From positions 1 to 16,260 of the forward strand of contig JADNRV010000713.1 in NCBI GenBank assembly GCA_015499995.1: a DNA stretch of 16,260 bases, written 5' to 3'. A program made the position numbers and the translations under genes. Position 1 is the first letter of the stretch, and the number at the start of each line of letters is the position of its first letter. The stretch comes from Flammula alnicola. Taxonomy: Eukaryota; Basidiomycota; Agaricomycetes; Agaricales; Strophariaceae. Below, in pieces: positions 8,810 to 16,260 of this stretch. Under the pieces are notes generated by a model that had not been told where the DNA came from, did no database searches, and worked only from the letters and a program-made list of their open reading frames with translations.

Positions 8810-10520
8810 CTACTCAGAAAAAATATGATTCGGCTCAGCAAAAATCCTAGGTAGCATCATATTTCCATCGGTTAATCCATAGGTAGGCGCCAAGCCTTCA
8901 TATAAATCTCTTTTCAAGTACGACAAGTCCAACTTGAAGTTGACACCCACCGCTTGGGCGTGATATTCAACTTGCCGGGAGATATCCATTTGCTTGACTC
9001 TTGCGAAGGTCGCAGTAGCGTGTTTCAGCTTCGAAACGTCTCGTTGTGCTGGATCGAGTCGCGCGACGATAAGGTCAAGAAATTCCTTGTCGGAAGTAGG
9101 TACCCAGTACGCTTCAAGGACCTCCAATTTAGGCAAAAGGAGGCTAGTCCTCGTGTTATCCTCCTCTGATGGATATTTTTTCGAGAGGAGACCCAGCATC
9201 ATGTCGATGTTCATGGGAGGAGGAGGAGTCCAGTGTGCAAAGGAGTTCTTCCCCAAGGTCAGGTGAGTCAATGATGTGGCGAGACGAAGGAACTCCACGG
9301 CGTCTTCCATTCTGAACACGTCAGGGTTAATAACGAGTTTTTCCAGAGCATCAAGTTGAGGTTGGAAACTCAATAAGGACGGCGGCATTCCAGCTGTCCT
9401 GGTCTCAAACAACTCCAAGGTGCGTAAACTTGGGACTTGTAGGACACCGTAGACTAAGCCGCCCTGGAGGGCGTCATCTCTGACTGAAAGGCTCTGGAGG
9501 AAAGGAAGAAGAATATGGGGGGTCTCATCAATCAGGGAATGGTGAGGCATTTGATCCTTGATTGCAACGTTGCACTCGGCGAGGTGGTTGCAATGTTTGA
9601 AAATATGGCACAGCCAATCAAGAGGCATAGCTGTCCCAACGGACAGCTCGACTAGTGCGGTCCAGTGGAATCGGGAACATGTCACGAGTGCGTAGACGCT
9701 CCACAGTCAACTTTCGCAATGCAGGCGAGGTGAAAAGTGCACTTTCAAACCAGTTCGGGTGTTTCGAACCTGAAATATGGGATATTTTGAGTTCATGCAG
9801 AATGGGAAGTCGAGAATGGGAAAGGTTGAGAAAGAAATCATAGACCTCGCCCATGGGAACTAAGTCTAATTGAAGGGTTTTACAACGGTCCAAAATCTGG
9901 AAGACGTTATCAAGCAATCTGCGTTGCAATGGTTCCATCTGCCCTCCTGATTGCGTGCACAACGCAATTGATAAAGGAAGGGCGCCCGAACGACCTAGCT
10001 ATTCTCCAACGAGGTCGCAACACGCTTGCATTCTGTCTTCCAGAAGACCAAAGATTTCTGGATGGTCAAGATGGCTCGGCGAAACTGCCCAGATTGGCTC
10101 TGGAACAGTTTCGAATACAGGAATGTAGATGCTCGTCCATATCTGCGGAGTCGTGCAAGCGACAGATCTCCAGAAACGACAAATATGCGTGAGGAGTAAT
10201 GGCGCTTCAGAGGAGTTCGTGATGGGATTACGATCGGTGGGGAGACAGTAGGAGAAAATTTCACGCAAAACGTCCTCTTGTAAGCGTCGGACCGGAGCCA
10301 GGATGGTATCGTAGCGGTCAATGGAACATCGAATTGTGTCGCGTCTGGCTTTCAAGGAATCCAGCGTCTTCTGGACTTCACGAATGATCACATCTATATT
10401 CGCAAGCTCAATGAGAGGCTCTTCCCTCAGAACGTTGGCTTGGGCGATATCTTCTTCTGATGGTGCTTGATTGTTTCCCAAATAACTCGAAAGATTAGAG
10501 AGCATGACTGGACACTCCAT
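8810..10520 (-). pseudogene. F-box protein with LRR-like C-terminal region, disrupted
   Basis: F-box proteins recruit substrates to SCF ubiquitin ligases. Reading leftward from the ATG at 10520, residues 35-62 form a helical, probably coiled-coil segment. It is followed by an F-box-like domain at about 77-130, containing APVRRLQEDVLREIFSYCLP and EAPLLLTHICRFWRSVA; this layout is typical of the expanded mushroom family. A TAG at 10001-9999 (codon 174) interrupts the frame immediately before LGRSGALPLSIAL, where relatives usually have Trp, so TGG to TAG is likely. The same frame continues to about 9665. There the minus-strand text ATT CCA C TGG needs removal of one base to give FPIPW followed by TALVELSVGTAMPLDWL, the frame that runs to the stop at 8812-8810. 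The C-terminal half has repeated Leu-rich LRR-like text (LPFLQSLSV, VPSLRTLELF, LPKLEVLEAYW). If intact, it would encode about 569 aa without introns. Two independent lesions indicate a pseudogene, unless the consensus is wrong. Confidence 0.85.
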
Positions 10521-11091
10521 CGAGTCCTTGAATTTGCTTTAGACTGGAATAGAGGGCGCATTTCTACAGTCAGTCTCCCATCCATTCAAGGCAAAAAAAT
10601 AGACCACAAACGATGCTGAACAAATGTTATTGTTGTAATGGATGGTTGTAGTGCTCCCGGCAATAATTTGAATAAATGCAGTTGGCTAATCCAGTGTGTT
10701 GAATATTTCCTTGCTAGTGGGAGATCATGATGTTGTAGTTAGCAGCGAATCTTCCAGCCAGAGCCCTTCTTTTCTCACCTAATTATTCAGTTGCAACGAT
10801 GACCGAGTTCAAGCAACGTTCCAGTCGAGTTCCCAGTGGGCAACTTCGCGCCGGCTCTTCGCGGGCTCTGATTACCGGCCGGTCATCGAACGGCGCACCT
10901 CTCGAGGCCTGTCGACTTGTGTCGACTCGGAGTCTGCCCACAAAACCTTTCACATCGCCCTCGAATGGCCTACTATTATCCATCACGAACATAAAGGAGA
11001 GAATGCTAAAATCTGCACCCAACTTCCATGTCGTAGCAAAAGTCGCGTTCATCCAAGTTAGCGGCTTCCATCCAACATTCGGCGCCCAGAA
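10521..11091. other. Divergent spacer, shared promoter region of F-box gene and VWA8
   Basis: This 571-base gap lies between the start codons of the minus-strand F-box locus and the plus-strand VWA8 gene, so it probably carries both promoters. Two overlapping open frames lie within it: 10799-11104 (+, 101 aa, ATG start) and 11136-10783 (-, 117 aa, ATG start). The second overlaps VWA8 exon 1. Neither has a domain that I recognise, and at most one can be real. I see no clear TATA box. Confidence 0.45.
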
Positions 11092-14000
11092 ATGGGCTCG
11101 ATAAATCACATCTACAAACACCTCCGGTAAGTACATTGCCGAGGCAGGTTACTCCGGAAATGCATGTTATTGAGCAGAAGCCCTCTGGGGCCCTGTTATA
11201 ATACACCCAAGTCCACCATTGCTCGCTTTTGGGGTGTCAGAAACGCTCGGTCGCCCTTCCGGAAACCAGTCTTTCCGAACAAATACTTCATGGCGCCGCA
11301 GCGACGACTCAACCAACTTTTGATCGAGTTGAAGTCAACCCCGGAGCCAATAGGTACTCTCAAGTTGGGTGATATCACTTACGAAGTCCCAGCGTCACTC
11401 ACGCCTTCTCGCCTGGCTCGGTCTTCAAATCTTCTGGACATCAACGATCCCGTGAACGTGGACAATTTGCATTTCATATTGCAAAAATATCTTCTCGGAC
11501 AAGACGTGTTTCTAGTCTCACAACCAGGCCCATATGCTCGGAGGTTAGCTTTGACATTTGCGAGGTAAGTCTTCGACGTTCGTTGCTATTGTAGTTCTTT
11601 CCAATTAATGCATCTTGTCTGGTAGCTTAATCAACACGGAATACGAGTACATTGCACTTCATAGAGATGTTGGAGAGACCGAGTTGAAGCAGGTGCGGAC
11701 GAGTAACTAGTCTGCGATTTTAAGCTCATGCTGGACACCAGGGAAGGGAGATTAGGAAAGGGGGAAACCTTGTTTACGTGGACAGTCCGGCTGTGAACGC
11801 AGTCAAGCATGGTCGTCTGCTTATCTTGGAAGGAATAGAAAAAGCTGAACGCGGTATTATGCCTGTACGTATTTGTCTTTTCACCTGGACGCATTTACGG
11901 ACGCAAATCAGGTTCTCAACAACCTCCTCGAGAATCGAGAAATGTGAGGTTTTCTCTGATTTCCTCTCCTATATGATGCTTACGTTTGCGAAAGGAACCT
12001 GGACGACGGAACTCATATTATACACCCACATCGATATGCTCAACTAGAAGCGACAACCACGGAGCAGGGAAAAGTATTTATTCCTGCACACAAGAACTTT
12101 CGTGTTATTGCAATTGCCGCGCCCGTGCCACCTTATCCCGGATACCCACTCGACCCTCCTTTCCGTAGTCGTTTCCAAGCGCGTTTCATCGACCCCGTGG
12201 GCTCCTTGCTTTCGCTTACGAACGTCTCGCCCACCCCGATACCTCTATATGACAAGCTTCGTGATCTCATCCTCTCCACCCAATATGCAAGTGAATCGCG
12301 GAGTGCCCTCGAAGTCATCTCGAAGACGTCTTTGCCACCTTTCCCTCAAACAGCACTCACTAAGCTTCGGAGTCTTGTCGAAAAGTTTCCTCCTCCGGAA
12401 GAGCTCTCTCCTGCCCAACTCGCCCGTCTTTTCCTGACGATCCACCCGGGTTTGATTCACGCGCCTTTCCAGGCATGGGCCATCCTTAGCCGTCAGACGG
12501 AAGAGAGTGGTCTTGGAGAGCTTGGCAGCCCCTCGATGAGCTCAATTGACGAAAGCATCGGGATTCTCGGATACAGCGTAGCTGAGATTCGACGTGCAGG
12601 CGATAGCACTGCGCAGGTTACTTTCAGCCCGCCGCCAGGACTCCAACCTGTCACATTGACAGTTGCTGCTGGCCAAAAACAGCTGCGACCTTTCCCTTTC
12701 ACCGGCAAACTCGAGTTCAACCCGACGATGAGGTTCATGGGGCTTCTTACGTGTTTCTTACAAGCACATGCGCTTGCTTGGGATATCTCTCTGATTCCGC
12801 CTGCTATGCCTTCGACTGCATCAGCTTCAACCAGCACTCTCGTCCGAGTGTTTGGTCAACTCCTTGGTTATGACGCGGAAGTCATCCACATGTACAAGGA
12901 GCTGGGTGGACGAGAACTCATTATGCGAAGGAAGATCGAGGACGGTGGTGCCACAACTTGGGAACCGAGGTGCGTTGTGTGTGATTGTCGCTTGATCATC
13001 TACTTACAATTTGAGTTCATAGCCCTTTAATTGAAGGTGCATGGGCGGGGCGCCTCCTGCATCTGTCTGGATTAGATGTGATAGGATCTACAGCTGGTTC
13101 ATTATCTCGGATCGTCCAAGACCGAGAGATAGAGTTATGGGAACACAAGCGTATCGTCGCAGAGGCTTCGGCGGAAGAGGTACGTGTGCCGCAAACACCT
13201 TGAGTCCAATCGGAAGCTTGGCTCACTGTGCATTTCGTTCAAATAGCTCAGTTCAGGTGAACTCTCCATCGCACACCCGTCTTTCCGGGTGATCAGCACG
13301 GCGTCGAAGTCGCTTCTATTAAAAGACTGGCTATCGGACGAACACGCCAACATGTTTTTCCCAATCCCCAGTCAGCCTATGGACGCAAAAGAAGAGTCTG
13401 CCATTCTCTCTGCGACAGGTTGTCCTCAGGAGCTTGTCGACACTCTCCTCCTTTTCGCTGAGAAGTATAGGCAGAGCATTTCTTCAGACAATGTTTTGAA
13501 GAACCGCAAGCTAGGCACGCGATCACTCGTTAGGATCGTTCGGAGATTGGCCTTGTACCCACAGGACACTGATCTTCAGTCGATCATCCAGAGGTCCTTG
13601 TTGGCGGAGTTTTTGCCAGCCACGGAAAAGATGAACTTGAGCACGTTATTAGAGGACTCGAATATATTTAAAAAGACCCCTCCGGTGCGTATATATTTTT
13701 GCGCCTTAACCTACAGCAACTTCATCTTGAGAATTTTTAGTTCAACCCAAGCCCTTTCGTGGCAGACAAGGCCCTCGTTTTCCCTGAACCAAGCAGTACA
13801 GGAGGGGAGACGTATGCCACGTCGATACCTCTTTTCGATGCTGCTCAGGACCCGGAAGGCGCAGCATCTCATGTACCGCATATGGACCATTTTTACGATA
13901 ACAGTCTACAAACTGGCCTCATGCGAGATATCGCCATAGACCTTGAAATTCTTGGAGAACATATTGTTTTATTGGGAAACCAGGTGCGCAGAGGTCCTCG

Positions 14001-16260
14001 TGTTATATTGACAATGCTGATCTACATTGTTATAGGGAGTTGGAAAGAACAAGATTATAGATAGGTATGTCGCTGGATTTGCAAAATTCATTATAATTTG
14101 CTGATACGTGATTCTGTCATAGGTTGTGTCAGGTGAGGATGCTGCATACTTCAGCCTTTTCGTGAGAACTAACTCAGGTTGATGCAGCTCTTGGGCCGAC
14201 CACGAGAATATATCCAATTGCATCGAGATACCACGGTCAACCAACTAATGTTCACTACATCTTTGGAGGGTGGCATCATCAATTACACGGACTCTCCGCT
14301 TTTACGCGCCATCAAATTTGGGCGTGTTATCATCATCGACGAAGCCGACAAGGCACCCGAGCATGTCGTTGCCATCTTCCGCAGTCTTGCTGGACAAGGC
14401 GAAATGTCTCTTTCGGATGGCAGGCGCGTACGGCCTTCGTTGGAGAGGGATGGAGACATTGTGGTACATCCCAACTTCAGGCTGATTCTGTTGGCCAATC
14501 GTCCAGGCTATCGTGCGTCCCTTTTGCCTTCAACGTTGAGTAGTACTTGACTATTATTCGATAGCTTTCCTGGGCAATCATTTCCTGCAGGTTCTCGGGG
14601 AGAATTTTAGTGCCCATTCAGTATCAAATCCTGACCAGGAGTCCGAGCGGAATCTCATTGGGCAACTTGCGCCTGATTTGGACAAGGATTTGATCTTGAG
14701 ACTCGTGGGCGCATTCCACGACCTAAGGAAAGGATACGAGAACGGCATCTTGAATTATCCTTATTCTTTAAGAGGCAGGTATTTTCTAGTTATCTCCGTA
14801 TCTTCACAGCTCATAACACTATGTGTAGAATTGATAAACCTCGTGCGTCACATGAAGGCATACCCATCGGACTCTCTGGGCGATGCTTTGCGAAATGTCT
14901 TTGACTTTGACATCTACAAACCCGATACTATCGACAAGCTTTCCGAAATCTTGATCCACCATGGGTTCGTATTATCTTCCGTTTTGTTATGCTGTCTAAA
15001 CATATGATGCAGGTTGCAAGTTCCTCATCTAGGTATTGATGCCGCTAGAGAGGCCGCCAAGAAGAAGGTCCAGGATATCCATTTCGAACCCAAGCAAACT
15101 GACCTCGATCAACCCAAAGAAGGAGAGCATGACGACAAAGAGCATTCTGGCGGAAATAGATGGGCTGGTGGTGTAAGTAATATTTGTCCAATGATTATGC
15201 TCGCCTGTTTCTCAATTTATCTATCAATGGCTTAGACCGGTGGAAGAGACACTGCTGGTCTGGGCGGACGGGGAGGATACAAGCGTCTTTATAAGAAAGG
15301 CGAGATCAAGCAGGTGCGGTAGATTTTTATTCTTTGAATTGAGCGCTTTCTGACTTGTGTCGCCTTCTAGGTTTCTGATGCTCTGAAGCAAAACGTGCCT
15401 GACCATATAAGGGAAAAAGCGCGAGAGATGGCCCGACAGGAGCTTCAACGCCGCCTAGAAGAACTTGACATGTCCGTTTCGGAAGCGAAGGGTTACGGGC
15501 AACTGTTGACAGCAACTCAGGCCCATATGGCCTCTCTGCTCGATCTTCTTGAACGTGAATATTCTGTTTTCAACAGATTTTCTGCACGTGCTGAGTCTTC
15601 GATCAGATCTTGCGGCAAAGGAGGAAGAACGTGTTTGGGTGAAACGTCAAATAGATGGAGAGTTGGACGACAGTCGTCTAACTGAAGGCTTGACCGGAGA
15701 ATCTACTGTTTATAAACGCCGTGGCATGGAGAAGCCTGAGATTGGTCGCCCTCAAATCAAGTAAGTTTCTGTATTGTTCTCGCTGGCTCAAGAGATATTA
15801 ATGAACCTCACATAGACCGAAGAGGATCAAGTTTATCTTCGATTTGAGTGCCTCGATGTAAGTTTGTCTTCTCAAAGTCCCATGTCGCCGTTCTAACGTT
15901 GAGATATAGGTACCGCTTCCAGTATGATGGTCGCTTACAGCGGAGCATGGAAACAGGTAAATAACCCAGAATATCTCAAGCAACTTTAGAGGCTCGATAT
16001 GCTAATCTTCGTTTAATAGCTGTCATGTTGATGGAGACCTTTGATCGCCTTTCTCGGAAAGAGAAATACGTCTGGGATGTAAGTGTCTCCAGCTGCATCT
16101 GACCTGACTTTGAGCTGATTGCTGTGTTTTTCAGATGTGTGGCCACGTAAATTTTCGTTTTCCCAGTCGTGTGATTTAAACTAAGTGGTACCCTTACTAG
16201 TCAGGAGATGGCCTGACATCACCTTAACGGAAGCGGATAAACCTCTCACCGAGCTCAAGG
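11092..16260 (+). CDS. VWA8: VWA8-type mitochondrial AAA+ protein with C-terminal VWA domain (3' end outside window)
   Basis: VWA8 proteins are mitochondrial-matrix AAA+ ATPases of poorly known substrate. Exons: 11092-11126, 11178-11564, 11626-11692, 11742-11864, 11912-11943, 11995-12969, 13023-13179, 13247-13684, 13741-13983, 14036-14064, 14123-14132, 14188-14512, 14565-14774, 14829-14964, 15013-15172, 15236-15313, 15371-15554, 15607-15760, 15816-15857, 15910-15956, 16020-16078, 16135-16146, 16201 onward. The sum before the last exon is 1301 codons in one frame. Seen: a basic, acid-poor N terminus suited to mitochondrial import; AAA module 1 with degenerate P-loop SQPGPYARR (about 126-134) and LLILEGIEKAER; NLDDGTHIIHPHRYAQLE; FRSRFQARF; module 2 without a P-loop lysine; module 3 with GNQ-GVGKNK (817-825, split by an intron), IIIDEADKAP (from 880) and ANRPGYPFLGN; linker WAGGTGGRDTAGLGGRGG; VWA MIDAS start DLSAS (1257-1261) and GHSGD. 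The start at 11092 uses a strong GTAAGT intron (11127-11177); an ATG at 11164 inside that intron is the alternative start. Oddities: two microexons, one GC-AG intron, and an apparent one-base loss in the last exon. Confidence 0.93.

Noticed and set aside
8954..9266. Plus-strand open frames within the F-box locus
   Set aside because: Shadows of the minus-strand LRR-like coding sequence, whose frame is continuous and recognisable.
15555..15576. 22-nt intron in VWA8 that would also keep a frame
   Set aside because: Too short to splice. The 52-nt intron 15555-15606 has a normal size and CTGAG-like branch site, and gives LLEHLAAKEEERVW as expected for the family.
1..16260. Transposon, CRISPR or prokaryotic-type operon
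   Set aside because: No transposase, integrase or reverse transcriptase motifs, no long terminal repeats and no regularly spaced repeat array; the genes are intron-containing and eukaryotic.

Overview
This window looks like nuclear DNA of a filamentous basidiomycete, most likely an Agaricomycete (mushroom-type fungus). The evidence is threefold: many 47-69 nt GT-AG introns with CTRAY-like branch sites close to the acceptor, an F-box protein of the type greatly expanded in mushroom genomes, and two conserved eukaryotic genes, a NAP1 histone chaperone and a VWA8-type AAA+ protein. I saw no CRISPR array, tRNA, rRNA or intact transposon. All domain calls come from reading translations by eye, and no search was run.

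Layout. Positions 1-2036 hold no gene I can defend; there are weak coding-like fragments and a strong hairpin at 1305-1333. NAP1 (+) lies at 2037-3221 in four exons. The spacer 3222-4166 contains a nested inverted repeat (3367-3415), a short direct repeat and, near its end, a TATA box (4102-4108). Positions 4167-6107 (+) hold a decayed gene for a Gln/Met/His-rich low-complexity protein, possibly a former transcription regulator, with several stops and frame changes. Positions 6896-8077 (+) hold an unrecognised five-exon gene: an N-terminal part vaguely like a fungal beta-trefoil, then a Lys-rich and acidic disordered tail. Its reading frame breaks at two A runs. Positions 8810-10520 (-) hold an F-box/LRR-like gene broken by one in-frame TAG and one single-base frameshift. 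It diverges from the last gene across a shared 571 bp spacer.

The last gene, 11092 to the window end (+), is the best feature: a VWA8 homologue spread over at least 23 exons. Summing its exons gives one continuous phase-consistent frame of 1301 codons before the last exon. It shows a putative mitochondrial presequence, three AAA+ modules of which only the third keeps a classical P-loop, a conserved Gly-rich linker and the start of a VWA domain. It includes 10-nt and 12-nt microexons and a likely GC-AG intron. The final partial exon appears to carry a one-base frame break.

NAP1 acts in histone handling and chromatin assembly, and VWA8 is a mitochondrial AAA+ protein. Nothing suggests that the neighbouring genes work together. 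A theme worth checking is that four of the five recognisable loci carry single-base frame breaks. This could mean real decay of accessory genes, or local consensus errors, particularly at homopolymers.
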